Part shown: positions 45,234 to 54,598 of the stretch, in pieces | How the letters are laid out: the number at the start of each line of letters is the position of its first letter | Position numbering within the stretch: position 1 is the first letter of the stretch | Origin: Blastopirellula retiformator | GTDB taxonomy: Bacteria; Planctomycetota; Planctomycetia; Pirellulales; Pirellulaceae | Length of the DNA stretch: 64,000 nt | Assembly (NCBI RefSeq): GCF_007859755.1 | Contig: NZ_SJPF01000001.1 | Coordinates: 587,003-651,002, forward strand | Direction of reading: 5' to 3' | Made by a program: the position numbers and the translations under genes | The notes under the pieces: generated by a model | Told to the model about the DNA's origin: nothing | Databases searched by the model: none | The model's input: the letters and a program-made list of their open reading frames with translations, nothing else

Positions 45234-47813
45234 ATGAATACGACTCAAAAAAAAGTCGATCCCTACAAAGTCATTCTACGGATCGACGAAGAGCATCGCC
45301 CACTTAACGCCTATCAAATCTTAAGACTCGATCTTTACGAAGACGATACCGCCTATATTCAGATTTGCGGCGACCGCACGCGAAAGAACCTGCAGCAGTT
45401 CTTTGGCAAGATTGATCCGCCGCTTTGGCGTCAGGTCTACAACGAAGTGGAAGACGCGATCGAAACGTTGACCGATCGGCAGAAGAAGGAAGCCTACGAC
45501 ATCGAGTTGAAACGCAACTCGGCGGTTTCCGTTTCTTCCCATGCCAACGGAAATGGTCACGCCCATGCAGGTCACGCCCCGCCGCTGACGCCGGAGGCGA
45601 TTGGCGACAAGATTCTTTGCCCGACCTGCACGACGCTGAACCCTCCCAACCGGAAATTCTGCGGCGACTGCGGCAACGCGCTCTACATCGCCTGCGCCAA
45701 GTGCGGCTGCATGAACACGGTTCATGAGAAGTTCTGCGGCGGCTGCGGCGTGAATTTGGCCGAGACCGCCCAGAAGCAGCAAAGCCATCTGGAAAAGAAA
45801 TTTGAAGAGGCCGAGCAGTTGGTGGCCGAAGGCAAACATGACGCGGCCTGCGCCATGCTCCGCGAAATGACCCGGCCGACCCACGAAGGGGAAATGAAGT
45901 TCGCTCAGCGAGCCGCCCTACGGATCGAACAAATCATTCAGGAAAAAGAAGCGCTGCTCGCCCGGGCGCTGACCGTCGCCGAAGAAGCGAACGAACTATA
46001 CGCCAACAATCAGGCCGAAAAAGCGGTCGCTCTTGTTCGCCAAATCCCGCAGCTCTTGTGGCATGATGAGCTTACCAAGATCCACGACAAGGCCAACAAC
46101 GTTCGTCGCGAAATCAAGCGGCTGTCGAAAGAGATCAAGCTGGCCGTCGCCGAAAAGCGCACCTCGCGGTTGTTGCCGAAAGTGGAACGCCTGCTCGAGC
46201 TGAAACCGCATGACGTTTCCGCGCAGCGGTTGGCCGAACGGTTGAAGAAACATCAGCAACAGGCCGACGTCTCGAAACGGGACAAGCTGCTCGCCAAGGC
46301 GAAGGAATACGTTTCGGAGTATCGCTACGAACGGGCGTACGAAGTCTTGACCGAGGTTCCTGAAGGGGTACGCAGCGAGAACTTCCACAAGTATTTCGAT
46401 CAGGTGGCGGAACTCGCCTGGATCGCGAACGACATCAAGCGGTCGACGCAGGTCGATCGCCCGCTGATCGGTCTGGCGAGCCGACTGGTCAAGCTGATGC
46501 CGCGCGATCGTCATGCGATCGAATCGCTGCACAAGATGTCGCAGAAGTTCGAGAACCGTTCGCTGCGGAAGATGGAACGCGATTTGAACTGGGCCGAGCC
46601 TCCCAAACGAACCACGCTCGGCTCCCCCGTCGCGCTGCACGCTGGCTTGCGTCAGATCAAGTCAGAGAAACTAGACGACAACAGCCACTTCCAAGAGAAC
46701 CGCGCATCGTTTTTTGTGGCGATCGGCCTGGCCTTGCAAGGGCTCGGCGTCACGCAGATTGATTTCAATCTCGCCCCTGCCAAAGCGGGCATGCTCGGCA
46801 AGCTGGCGGTCGGCGGCAAAAAGATCGCCGGCGATCGCGCCTGGGGCATCGATCTCAGCAACTCCGGCCTCAAGGCGGTCTTGCTCACCAAGAAGAAGAT
46901 TGGCGAAAAGGAAAAGGCGAAGGTCGTTGTCGTCACCGAGGATTGCTTCCACTGCGATCACAAGCGTCCCCTTTCGCGTGCGGACGACGCCGATCGCCGC
47001 GGCCTGGTGCAGGAGTCGGTCGAAAAGCTGCTCGCCCATCTTGGCGAAGGAGGCTTTAAAGACGCAATCGTCGCGCTCGGCCAACCCGCCTCGGAATTGA
47101 TCGGCCGCTTTTTGAAGCTTCCCCCGGTCGATCCCAAAAAGCTCGAGAAGACGATCCACTACGAAGCTCGCAACCAGATCCCCTTTCCGCTCGAAGAGCT
47201 TTCGACCGGCTACCACGTCTGGGACGCCCCTCCCAAGGACGAAGACGTGCCGGAAGAGCCGAGCCGTGAAGTCGCCTTCATTGCGACCCGTTTGCTGCAA
47301 CTGCAGGAACGGCTCGCCTTTCTGAAACGACTCGGCATCACGCCGCATATCGTCCAAGCTGACCCAATCGCCCTGCACAACTATTTCCACTTCGACGTCT
47401 ATTCCGACGCCGAAAAGGAGATGAGCATGCGGGAGACCGATCAGACGGTCGGTATACTCGACGTCGGTTCGGACGCCAGCACATTGGTCGTCAGCGGCTT
47501 GAACAGTCTCTGGTTCCGCTCGCTCGAAGTCGGGGGAGATTCGTTTACCCGCATCCTGGTTCGCCAGATGAGCCTGACGTTTACCAAGGCCGAAGAACTG
47601 AAACGGCAGCCTGACACGGCGACCGAAGTCAGCAAGATGTACGAGGTGATGGATACGGTCTTTAAGAACCTGACCAAAGAAGCGTCGGTCTCCATCAGCA
47701 ACTACACCAACAGCAACTCCGATCGGCCTATCTCGGAAGTGAACCTGGTCGGCGGCGGCGGCCAACTCCACTCGCTGGTCCGCCTGCTGCAATATGGTCG
47801 ACAGTTCGACTAG
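45234..47813 (+). CDS. J-like / double zinc ribbon / helical / PilM-like fusion protein
   Basis: 859 residues. Order: truncated J-like domain (about 9-95; HRPLNAYQILRLDLYEDD, KKEAYDIELKR); double zinc ribbon (C129/C132/C143/C146 and C154/C157/C168/C171); charged helical/TPR-like region (180-450); a segment (458-515) that reads as the C-terminal tail of PilM (LGSPV, ENRASFFVAIGLALQGLG); then the PilM actin-like ATPase domain starting WGIDLSNSGLK (537) and ending NLVGGGGQLHSLVRLLQ. In normal PilM the tail comes last, so the domain appears circularly permuted. The stop codon lies in a MITE-2 end. PilM recruits the T4P inner-membrane platform in the cytoplasm. Confidence 0.8.
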   Translation: MNTTQKKVDPYKVILRIDEEHRPLNAYQILRLDLYEDDTAYIQICGDRTRKNLQQFFGKIDPPLWRQVYNEVEDAIETLTDRQKKEAYDIELKRNSAVSVSSHANGNGHAHAGHAPPLTPEAIGDKILCPTCTTLNPPNRKFCGDCGNALYIACAKCGCMNTVHEKFCGGCGVNLAETAQKQQSHLEKKFEEAEQLVAEGKHDAACAMLREMTRPTHEGEMKFAQRAALRIEQIIQEKEALLARALTVAEEANELYANNQAEKAVALVRQIPQLLWHDELTKIHDKANNVRREIKRLSKEIKLAVAEKRTSRLLPKVERLLELKPHDVSAQRLAERLKKHQQQADVSKRDKLLAKAKEYVSEYRYERAYEVLTEVPEGVRSENFHKYFDQVAELAWIANDIKRSTQVDRPLIGLASRLVKLMPRDRHAIESLHKMSQKFENRSLRKMERDLNWAEPPKRTTLGSPVALHAGLRQIKSEKLDDNSHFQENRASFFVAIGLALQGLGVTQIDFNLAPAKAGMLGKLAVGGKKIAGDRAWGIDLSNSGLKAVLLTKKKIGEKEKAKVVVVTEDCFHCDHKRPLSRADDADRRGLVQESVEKLLAHLGEGGFKDAIVALGQPASELIGRFLKLPPVDPKKLEKTIHYEARNQIPFPLEELSTGYHVWDAPPKDEDVPEEPSREVAFIATRLLQLQERLAFLKRLGITPHIVQADPIALHNYFHFDVYSDAEKEMSMRETDQTVGILDVGSDASTLVVSGLNSLWFRSLEVGGDSFTRILVRQMSLTFTKAEELKRQPDTATEVSKMYEVMDTVFKNLTKEASVSISNYTNSNSDRPISEVNLVGGGGQLHSLVRLLQYGRQFD

Positions 47814-47853
47814 AGCGGTTTTCCTCCATCTGTATCGTTCTGGCTGGTTGCGC
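47810..47853 (+). mobile_element. fragment of MITE family 2 at the end of the PilM fusion gene
   Basis: 44 bp starting CTAGAGCGGTTTTCCTCC are identical to the left end of the element at 58090. The rest is absent; the sequence changes to the end of the ZIP gene at 47854. The TAG in the leading CTAG ends the PilM fusion frame. Confidence 0.85.
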
Positions 47854-48807
47854 TTATCGCTCGCTCGCCGGTCTTTCCGCCGGCAACGCGAGCGGAGCTA
47901 CTTGGGCGCGAGCTGGACTGGTTTGATGCCGCTGCGTGTGGGGCGGCTCCAGCCAACCGATCGCGACGGCCAATAGTGCGCCAAACAGCAAGGCGCTCGA
48001 CAGCTTCCACTTATCATGCGAGTGGAACTGGATCTCCGGCAAGATGTCGGCCAGCGAGATGCAGATGAAAACGCCAGCCGCGTAGCCCAGCGCTCCGCCA
48101 ATCACCGCGTGCCGCCACGACACATCGAGAGTACCCAGCGCAAAATAAAAGAGCACCATGCCGATCGGGCACATCAACGCATAGCCGAAGTTGATCAGGT
48201 TCATCGTCGTTGCGGACCAGCTGCCGGCCCGCATCACAAAGGTGATCGACAGCGCGTCGAGCGGCTTGTGCAGGACGATTCCCAAAAAGACGCCAATGGC
48301 GAGTCGCCCCAACCCGCTCTCCACATGGGCGGCCGCTTCCACGGCCGCGGCCAACGCGACCCCGTCAATCAACGTGTGTAGCGACAATCCCAAAAAAATT
48401 CCCAGCCACCGCCACACCGAGTTTGGGTTAGGGTCGCCATGGTCGTGATCGCAATGCCCATGGGCATGTTGGTGATCATGATCATGGTCATGCTCTTCAG
48501 CGGCGAACTCGGGATAGTCCTGCTCGACCGGGGCATGCTGATGGGCGTGAAAGACCCGCATCAGAAAGAACATCGTCAGAATGCCGGCGAACATCCCGCC
48601 GACGGCCAGGTCGATCGAGCCGCTCTCGGCGACGCCATGCGGCAACAGATGGAGCACGCCGACCCCCAGCATCAGACCGCCCACGCCGCTCATCATCACT
48701 TGCATGCGCGTATGCGTCAGCCGCATCATCGTGGGAAGCGCGCCCCCCAGCATCGATGCCGCGACGATCAGGCCGCAATAGACGGTAAGTACGACAAATT
48801 GATCCAT
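47854..48807 (-). CDS. ZIP-family metal transporter
   Basis: 317 residues with eight predicted helices. ZIP metal-site helices: LSLHTLIDGVALAAA (His, Asp) and GIVLHKPLDALSITF (His, Asp). A His/Asp-rich cytoplasmic loop of the ZIP type is present (EEHDHDHDHQHAHGHCDHDH, residues about 104-123). Likely zinc or iron import. The C-terminal about 28 residues (after WLEPP) are unlike ZIP family ends and abut the MITE fragment, so the tail may be altered. Confidence 0.88.
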   Translation of the reverse strand: MDQFVVLTVYCGLIVAASMLGGALPTMMRLTHTRMQVMMSGVGGLMLGVGVLHLLPHGVAESGSIDLAVGGMFAGILTMFFLMRVFHAHQHAPVEQDYPEFAAEEHDHDHDHQHAHGHCDHDHGDPNPNSVWRWLGIFLGLSLHTLIDGVALAAAVEAAAHVESGLGRLAIGVFLGIVLHKPLDALSITFVMRAGSWSATTMNLINFGYALMCPIGMVLFYFALGTLDVSWRHAVIGGALGYAAGVFICISLADILPEIQFHSHDKWKLSSALLFGALLAVAIGWLEPPHTQRHQTSPARAQVAPLALPAERPASER

Positions 48808-48922
48808 GACCCTGCTGGGAACTGGCGGTCGAAACGAATCTGTTCACGATAGACGCTAGTCGTAAAATTACAACCCGATTGCACCAAGAAACGGGTCGCA
48901 ACTAGCTGAATAGCGGCTTTAA

Positions 48923-50557
48923 CTACAGAATCTCGATGCTTTTGACGCTATCGCCGCTGCTGCGGCGAGCGGCCTCCATGCATCGCGTGGCGGCGTCGGC
49001 CAGTTCGCTCGACGGAAAATTCTTGGGAGGCAAAGCGATCGCAGCGGCGCCAACGCTGATCGTCAGCGGCGACATTCCCCCCTTGGCGGCCCGCGCCTGC
49101 GACCAGGTGCGAATGCCGGCCACCAGTCGCCGCGCCGTTTCGACCGCCTGCATGCGGTCAAGCGTCGGCAGCACGACCATCAACACGGCGTCGGCCGACA
49201 CGAAGCTCTTGCCAGCGCCGCCGACAATCGCAGCCACCGCTTTTTCGAGCAATCGCCAGGTATGAATCGCCTCGTCTGGTCCGGCCTGCAGCAGCAGATC
49301 TTCGTAGCGGTCAATCGTTAGCTGCAACACCGAGATCGGTTCGCGCAATTGCCGACACCGCTGCACTTCGAAATCGAGCCGGGCAATCGACGCCTTGTCG
49401 AGCCCCAGCTCACGCGGATCGGTTTTCGCCAACTCGGCGGTCGCCACCGCGGTCATCGGTTTGGCAGGCTTCGCCGTCACCGGCGGCGAAGCCAGAGGGC
49501 GCTCGCCAAAGTTCCGCATTGCCGTGGTCAGCTCTTTCGCTTCTTCCCAGGCCGACTGCAACTGCAGCTCTTCTGGGTCGCGCCGGGCAACGTCAAACGC
49601 GGCGTCGGCGGCGACTTCCGACAGACGATCGTACGCCTGCATCATCACATCGCCATACGCTTGTTTTTCGTCAATGCGAACGCGCATCGCCGAGGCGAGT
49701 TGCTCCACCTTCTCTTCGATGCGGACGGCCAGGTTTTCAAAGTCCGTCTGATCGGCCGGCACATATTCGGCGATCGCTTCGACCCATGCGGGCAGCGCCG
49801 CTAAGCGTTTCCCGGCCAGAATGTCGGTCAGCCGATCGGCCAGCACGAGCGTTCGCGCCGATTCGGAGAGGCTGGCCAAATGCAACGTCGCCGTTAGCGC
49901 GGCCGGCTTGATCGCCGCGATCGCGTCGACGATCGCTGGCGGCAACTTCCAGTGCGAAAGCAGGCGACTGCTGAGTATGATGTGATCGAAGCCGAGCGTG
50001 CCGACCTCCATTTCAAGCAGCGACGCTTCCTCTTCTTCCGCTTTCCGCACGAACTGCGCGTACGGCGCGCCTAGATCTTGCATCAAGACCAACATGCCGA
50101 CGTCCGCCAACAACCCGGCGATGAACGCTTCATCCCCGTTGCGATAGCCAAGGTACTCAGCAATCTCGCGGGCGGCGACCGCCTTCGTAAGCGCAATGCT
50201 CCAATAGCGAGACAGCGAATCGGCTTCGACGCCATCCAGCATTTCGCGCGGCAAGCTAAAGCCAAGCACCAACAGTTTCAGCGGCTTCATCCCCAGCAGC
50301 GCCAACGCCTGATGCAGATCGGAAACTTGCCGCGACAGGCCAAACAGCGGGCTGTTGACGGCGCGCAAGATCTTGATCGTCAGCGCAGGATCCCGCTCGA
50401 TGCAGCTCTTCACTTGCGCTGCATCAATTGAGGGACGGCCGGTCAACTCCAACACTTCCATCGCCACAGCGGGCAACGAATAGAGCGAACTGGCTCGCTC
50501 TACAAACTGTTGTATATAGCCGGCTTCGGCGGCAGGTTGGGCGGTCATAGGTCGCAA
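48923..50557 (-). CDS. HDOD-domain protein with degenerate GGDEF domain
   Basis: 544 residues. The HDOD domain occupies about 14-230 (LPAVAMEVLELTGRPSIDAA, IKILRAVNSPLFGLSRQVSD, AFIAGLLADVGMLVL). The C-terminal 170 residues have a GGDEF-like layout (DFEVQRCRQLREPISVLQL, LTISVGAAAI), but the GGDEF motif reads SADAV before LMVVLP, so diguanylate cyclase activity is unlikely. HDOD proteins often relay signals to chemotaxis or c-di-GMP control. Start at 50557 or 50548. Confidence 0.83.
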   Translation of the reverse strand: MRPMTAQPAAEAGYIQQFVERASSLYSLPAVAMEVLELTGRPSIDAAQVKSCIERDPALTIKILRAVNSPLFGLSRQVSDLHQALALLGMKPLKLLVLGFSLPREMLDGVEADSLSRYWSIALTKAVAAREIAEYLGYRNGDEAFIAGLLADVGMLVLMQDLGAPYAQFVRKAEEEEASLLEMEVGTLGFDHIILSSRLLSHWKLPPAIVDAIAAIKPAALTATLHLASLSESARTLVLADRLTDILAGKRLAALPAWVEAIAEYVPADQTDFENLAVRIEEKVEQLASAMRVRIDEKQAYGDVMMQAYDRLSEVAADAAFDVARRDPEELQLQSAWEEAKELTTAMRNFGERPLASPPVTAKPAKPMTAVATAELAKTDPRELGLDKASIARLDFEVQRCRQLREPISVLQLTIDRYEDLLLQAGPDEAIHTWRLLEKAVAAIVGGAGKSFVSADAVLMVVLPTLDRMQAVETARRLVAGIRTWSQARAAKGGMSPLTISVGAAAIALPPKNFPSSELADAATRCMEAARRSSGDSVKSIEIL

Positions 50558-50658
50558 GCGAATTGGGGAGTATTCCGTAGGCGCGCCGGACGTTCGGCGT
50601 CACCTTTAAGGTTAGCTCATTCCCTGCGCTGCAACCGCCCAAATTACCGCTACGATCG

Positions 50659-51327
50659 CTACGAAGCTTTCGCCTGCTGTTGCTGGTGAGGAACCTCCGC
50701 CGCTTCCGGCGCCGGATGCGTCACGCCAGCGACCAAGGTCATCCGAACCAACTCGGCCAGGCTGCGGGCTCCCATCTTGCGCATCACATTCGCACGACGA
50801 AGTTCTGCAGTCCGCAAACCGATATCGAGTTCCTTCTTGATGACCTTGTTCGGCTTGCCGTCCAACACGCGCACCAGCACGTCCCGTTCGTCGGCCGAAA
50901 GCGAGTCGATCCGCGTTCGATAGTCGTCGCGTTCGGCGACGGCCTGATAGCGAGCCTCTTCGCAATCCATCGCTTTTTGGATGGCTTCGGCGATCTCGCC
51001 GGCACGTCCGATTTTCTCAAGGAAGGTGATCGCGCCAGCCTGCATAGCGCTAACCGCCAACTTGATATCGGCGAAACCGGTCACGACCACGACCGGCAGA
51101 TTGAGGTCTCGCTGTTGCAATTGTTGAACAAGTTCAACGCCGGAGATGCCTCCCATTTGCACGTCGGAAACGACGCAGCCGCGTCGCGTAGGATCAAATT
51201 GCTGTAAGAAGGCCTCCGCCGATTCGTACTCCAATGCCGGATAGCCTAGTGATTGGACGACGGCGACGAGCGAAGCCCTCGCCACCGGGTCGTCATCCAA
51301 AACGTAGACGACTTTCTGAAGATCCAT
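50659..51327 (-). CDS. FixJ-type response regulator (receiver + LuxR HTH)
   Basis: 222 residues. Receiver: VYVLDDDPVARASL acidic pair, phospho-acceptor Asp in VVSDVQMGG, VVVTGFAD Thr, and FLEK Lys. The C-terminal LuxR-like HTH is DERDVLVRVLDGKPNKVIKK, with the recognition helix RTAELRRANVMRKMG, where the usual T-V-E-x-H-R is TAELRR. The C-terminus is a Gln/Pro tail. Adjacent HDOD gene on the same strand (101 bp) may be its partner or target. Confidence 0.86.
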   Translation of the reverse strand: MDLQKVVYVLDDDPVARASLVAVVQSLGYPALEYESAEAFLQQFDPTRRGCVVSDVQMGGISGVELVQQLQQRDLNLPVVVVTGFADIKLAVSAMQAGAITFLEKIGRAGEIAEAIQKAMDCEEARYQAVAERDDYRTRIDSLSADERDVLVRVLDGKPNKVIKKELDIGLRTAELRRANVMRKMGARSLAELVRMTLVAGVTHPAPEAAEVPHQQQQAKAS

Positions 51328-51546
51328 GTCTGCCCCATCGCAATTAAACCAGGTCCGCCTAACGAGCGGACGAACTCTAGAACGAAGACGATGGCGAAAT
51401 TGCGGGAATCGCGCATCCTAGAGATGCGGTATCGCGCTAAGCCATCGCCCCTCACTATAGAGTTCGGCATAAAATCGGATATGCAAGAATTGCGATTTGG
51501 CGCGTTTCCACATTTTTTCTGCGGAGTCGCGCAAGGGACTTATGCC
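51328..51546. other. intergenic region between the response regulator and aroB
   Basis: 219 bp, no gene supported. It must hold the promoter of the response-regulator gene (minus strand) and any end signals of aroB. GCGATACCGCATC around 51425 is a minor palindromic sequence. Nothing else is seen. Confidence 0.35.
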
Positions 51547-52644
51547 TTATTGCCCATCAATGATCGCCGTTTTTGCGAGGTCGTTAGAAACGCCACCCAC
51601 AAGCTCAACATTCCCCAGACGGATAGGCAACACGAACTGAAGTTTGCCATGTTCGACCTTCTTGTCGCGCTGCATCGCGGCCATCACCGGCTCAATGTCA
51701 ACCTGCGGAGTGGCCGTAGGCAAACCCAGTTCAGTTAACAAGTTAAACTGCCGCTCGGTCACGTCAGACGTGATCCGCTGCAGCGATTCGGCCAGCCGCG
51801 ATGCGCATAACATGCCAATCGAAACCGCCTCGCCGTGCAGCAATTCGCCATAGCCGCAGGTCGCCTCAAAAGCATGACAAAACGTATGACCGTAATTCAG
51901 TACCGCCCGTAATCCTGTGGTTTCCCGCTCGTCGGTTTGAACGACATCAGCCTTTAGCTGGCAGCAACGTGCTATCACGCGCGTCAAAACGTTTTTATCT
52001 CTTTCGCGGATTGCAGCGACGTTCGCCTCGAGATAGGCGAAGAAATCAGCGTCCAGGATGACCCCATACTTTACCACCTCCGCAAGGCCGGCTCGATACT
52101 CACGCTCGGGGAGAGTCTTCAAAACGTCGACGTCGATCAAGACTCCCTGCGGCTGCCAGAACGCGCCGACCATGTTCTTGGCCGCCGGCAGGTTGATGCC
52201 GACCTTACCGCCAACGCTACTGTCGACTTGCGCTAAAAGCGTCGTCGGCACTTGGAAAAACGCCAGCCCGCGGGCAAAGGTCGCCGCGATGAATCCCGCC
52301 AGGTCGCCGATCACGCCGCCGCCGACGGCGATGACGACCGACTTGCGATCAGCGCCGCCCGCTAGGCTCTCGTTCCACAGCCGATCGGCCATCGCGATCG
52401 ACTTGCTCGTCTCACCGGCAGGAACCGAAATCAACGTCGTCCGCATGCCGGCCGTCGCGCAAGCGGCGACGATCGAATCGGCGTAGAGCGGCTGCACGCT
52501 CTCGTCGGTAATCACGATCGCGTGCGAGATCTTGGTTCGCGCGGCGAAGAACTCTGGCGCCGATGAAAGGATTGCCGAACCAATCTGAATGTCGTAGCTG
52601 CGTTCGCTTAATTGCACGCGAACGATTTCATGTTCCGCCCTCAA
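51547..52644 (-). CDS. aroB: 3-dehydroquinate synthase
   Basis: 365 residues, usual AroB length. NAD-binding and metal motifs: GGGVIGDLAGFIAATFARGL, VPTTLLAQVDSSVGGKVGIN, and NYGHTFCHAFE with LHGEAVSIGM, holding the metal-ligand His and Glu/Lys positions. It converts DAHP to 3-dehydroquinate in the shikimate pathway. It stands alone with no other aro gene near. Confidence 0.96.
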   Translation of the reverse strand: MRAEHEIVRVQLSERSYDIQIGSAILSSAPEFFAARTKISHAIVITDESVQPLYADSIVAACATAGMRTTLISVPAGETSKSIAMADRLWNESLAGGADRKSVVIAVGGGVIGDLAGFIAATFARGLAFFQVPTTLLAQVDSSVGGKVGINLPAAKNMVGAFWQPQGVLIDVDVLKTLPEREYRAGLAEVVKYGVILDADFFAYLEANVAAIRERDKNVLTRVIARCCQLKADVVQTDERETTGLRAVLNYGHTFCHAFEATCGYGELLHGEAVSIGMLCASRLAESLQRITSDVTERQFNLLTELGLPTATPQVDIEPVMAAMQRDKKVEHGKLQFVLPIRLGNVELVGGVSNDLAKTAIIDGQ

Positions 52645-52693
52645 CGCTGCTCGCTTCCCAAGTTAAAGGTCGTTGCAAACGGTCTTCGCCAGT

Positions 52694-52921
52694 TCAAACG
52701 CTGGCGCCGACTCGCTGCAGATCTGCGGCCGTCACGGTAATCGTGCGGCAAAAACCGGTATGTACCCGGACGTATTCCAAATGGTTGCAACTGGCCGCGT
52801 CGTTGTGTAGCGATCGCTCGATCGCCTCGCGGCGCTGTTGCGGAACTTCACAATCGGCAGGCCAGTTCGTTCGTTGTTCGACGACCAGGCCTTCGCGGTA
52901 TGGATCAAAGCTGTCAGGCAT
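52694..52921 (-). CDS. small conserved planctomycete-type protein
   Basis: 75 residues from ATG 52921 (MPDSFDPYREGLVVEQRTNW) to VTAADLQRVGAS. I recall similar short proteins in planctomycete genomes, but have no family name. A longer frame starts at 53065, but its first 48 residues are read out of a MITE copy and are not native. It lies 50 bp downstream of the aroB start on the same strand, so it may share its operon. Confidence 0.6.
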   Translation of the reverse strand: MPDSFDPYREGLVVEQRTNWPADCEVPQQRREAIERSLHNDAASCNHLEYVRVHTGFCRTITVTAADLQRVGASV

Positions 52922-52985
52922 CAGCCCCCCTTCCGGAGACAAGTCTTGCCGCACCCGGTCAATAACACCGGAAATCCCAAGTATA

Positions 52986-53143
52986 CTATCTGCCTGTTCA
53001 ATAATGCCATCGTGGCATTTTTCGACCTCGCCAGGCTCCAGAGCGTAGCTCGTCGCGGCTCGCAAAATAGCGACTTACATCGCCATTTTGGGATCGCATC
53101 CCTGCGATCACGCAGGCCGTCGAGAAAATCAACGGACTGCTAT
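52986..53143 (-). mobile_element. MITE family 1, copy C, with CTAT target duplication
   Basis: 150-bp element (52990-53139) flanked by direct CTAT repeats, opposite in orientation to copies B and D. It is the most diverged copy: the central hairpin has substitutions (AATAGCGACTTACATCGCCATT). The same stems remain otherwise recognisable. Confidence 0.85.
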
Positions 53144-53190
53144 GCCCAGGTCTGACGAAAAATTCCCTCTTGCCCGGCAAACGTCCCCGT

Positions 53191-53679
53191 ATGAACGCTC
53201 GCGGAACCTGGCTGGTCGCCGCAATTCTCCTGCTCGCTGTGGCCGCCGCTGGCTCAACCCTGGTCTACCACTGGAGTCGCGCTCGAGCGGCGATCGGCTA
53301 TTTTGGCGCCGAGAACGCCGCGTTGATTCGCAGCGCCGACCAGGTGTTTCTGCTGCAGCAGTCTGACCAGGCAGCCGAGCGTCGCGATATTTCGCATGTC
53401 GCCGATCTCGAAGACCTGCAAAAAGCGTTAGTCGAAGACGCCAGTTACCGCACTGCAGCCCAAGCCAACGATTGCGTATCCGATTGGTCGACCACGCTCC
53501 AGTTCCATCAGGGAGGACGCAGTTGCAGCGTCGAAGTCGATCTTGCTTGCGGCAAAGTCCGCCTTGCCGGCAAACCCACCGAACTCGATGCGTCGCCCAT
53601 TCACGAAGGGCTGCAAGAGTTCATCGCTTTCGCGGTTTCGCGGACGGCGTCCCTTACCGAGACGACCGACTCGGAATGA
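53191..53679 (+). CDS. small single-pass protein of unknown function
   Basis: 162 residues from ATG 53191; the frame extends upstream only through a TTG. A membrane helix near the N-terminus (TWLVAAILLLAVAAAGSTLVYH) is followed by a soluble part with three Cys residues (NDCVSDW, SCSVEVDLACG). No family recognised. It converges with the rhomboid gene with a 26-bp overlap. The MITE copy C lies 48 bp before it and may have displaced its promoter. Confidence 0.6.
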   Translation: MNARGTWLVAAILLLAVAAAGSTLVYHWSRARAAIGYFGAENAALIRSADQVFLLQQSDQAAERRDISHVADLEDLQKALVEDASYRTAAQANDCVSDWSTTLQFHQGGRSCSVEVDLACGKVRLAGKPTELDASPIHEGLQEFIAFAVSRTASLTETTDSE

Positions 53680-54598
53680 ACCCGGCGATGACGCCGGCGA
53701 TCAGACCGCAGGTATGGCCCCAGTTGGCGATGTTGCCGACGAAACCCATCCAGCACAGTCCGAACCAGAGCATCATCACGAGGACCGACTGCGACGGCAG
53801 GTAGAGGCCGAACTGCGGCTCGAACGTCGACTTCGCCCACGCGAACCCAAACAGCCCAAACAACACGCCGGAGATCCCGATTGCGTAAAGCTCTCCCCCG
53901 TTGTCCATGACGTAAACCGAAACCATCGCGGCTCCGCAATTGGCGAACAGCGTTAGCCCGAGCACCATCGCCAGGAAACGCCACGTGCCGAGTCGCCGTT
54001 CGAGGATGCCCCCCAATGAATACCACATCCACATGTTGAACAGGATGTGCATTAGCCCGCCGTGCGGAAAGATCGGCGTGATCAAGCGCCAGACTTGCCC
54101 CGCCTCGATCGCAACGAACGGATCATGCGTCAGCAAGGCTTTTCGAATCATCGATGCCGGAGCGAAGGTCATCCAATCGATCAGCCAATAGCGGCCGAGC
54201 CCTTCGACAAATGCCGGCCCCAACATGCTTGCCGCGGTGACGCCAATGCAGAGCGCCATAATCGTGATCGTGACCGGGATCGCGCGGCCCATCATGCCGG
54301 GCCCGCCAAGTCGGCCCCGCATGTCATGAATATTCTTGCGGCGTTTTTCGTTCTTCAGATTCTCCAGCTTGCGAATCGAATTCGCCTCTTTCGCCGATTC
54401 GGCATAGCGCTGGTCGCCGGGGTTCGAGAGATAGGCTTGCAGTTCGCTACGGGCCTGCTCGACTTGCCCTTCCTCATGAATCCAGACGAGGAACTGATCG
54501 TCGCGCGGATCCGCCTTCGCTTCGATCCCTTGCGTCAACAGATAGTCGACGAAGCGCGAAGCTTCTTGCTCGGTCGCAATAGCGCCAATTTGCCGCAT
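53654..54598 (-). CDS. rhomboid intramembrane serine protease
   Basis: 314 residues. The catalytic dyad is S243 in GISGVLFGLFGFAW and H295 in NWGHTCGLIAG; the structural motif HGGLMHILFNMW is at 179-190. Six core helices follow an N-terminal cytoplasmic domain (1-85) that resembles the Rhomboid_N/GlpG type. Rhomboids cleave membrane proteins in the lipid bilayer. Substrate unknown. Confidence 0.93.
   Translation of the reverse strand: MRQIGAIATEQEASRFVDYLLTQGIEAKADPRDDQFLVWIHEEGQVEQARSELQAYLSNPGDQRYAESAKEANSIRKLENLKNEKRRKNIHDMRGRLGGPGMMGRAIPVTITIMALCIGVTAASMLGPAFVEGLGRYWLIDWMTFAPASMIRKALLTHDPFVAIEAGQVWRLITPIFPHGGLMHILFNMWMWYSLGGILERRLGTWRFLAMVLGLTLFANCGAAMVSVYVMDNGGELYAIGISGVLFGLFGFAWAKSTFEPQFGLYLPSQSVLVMMLWFGLCWMGFVGNIANWGHTCGLIAGVIAGFIPSRSSR

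Noticed and set aside
52922..53065. N-terminal extension of the small protein at 52694-52921
   Set aside because: It is translated from MITE copy C, so it is not native to the gene.
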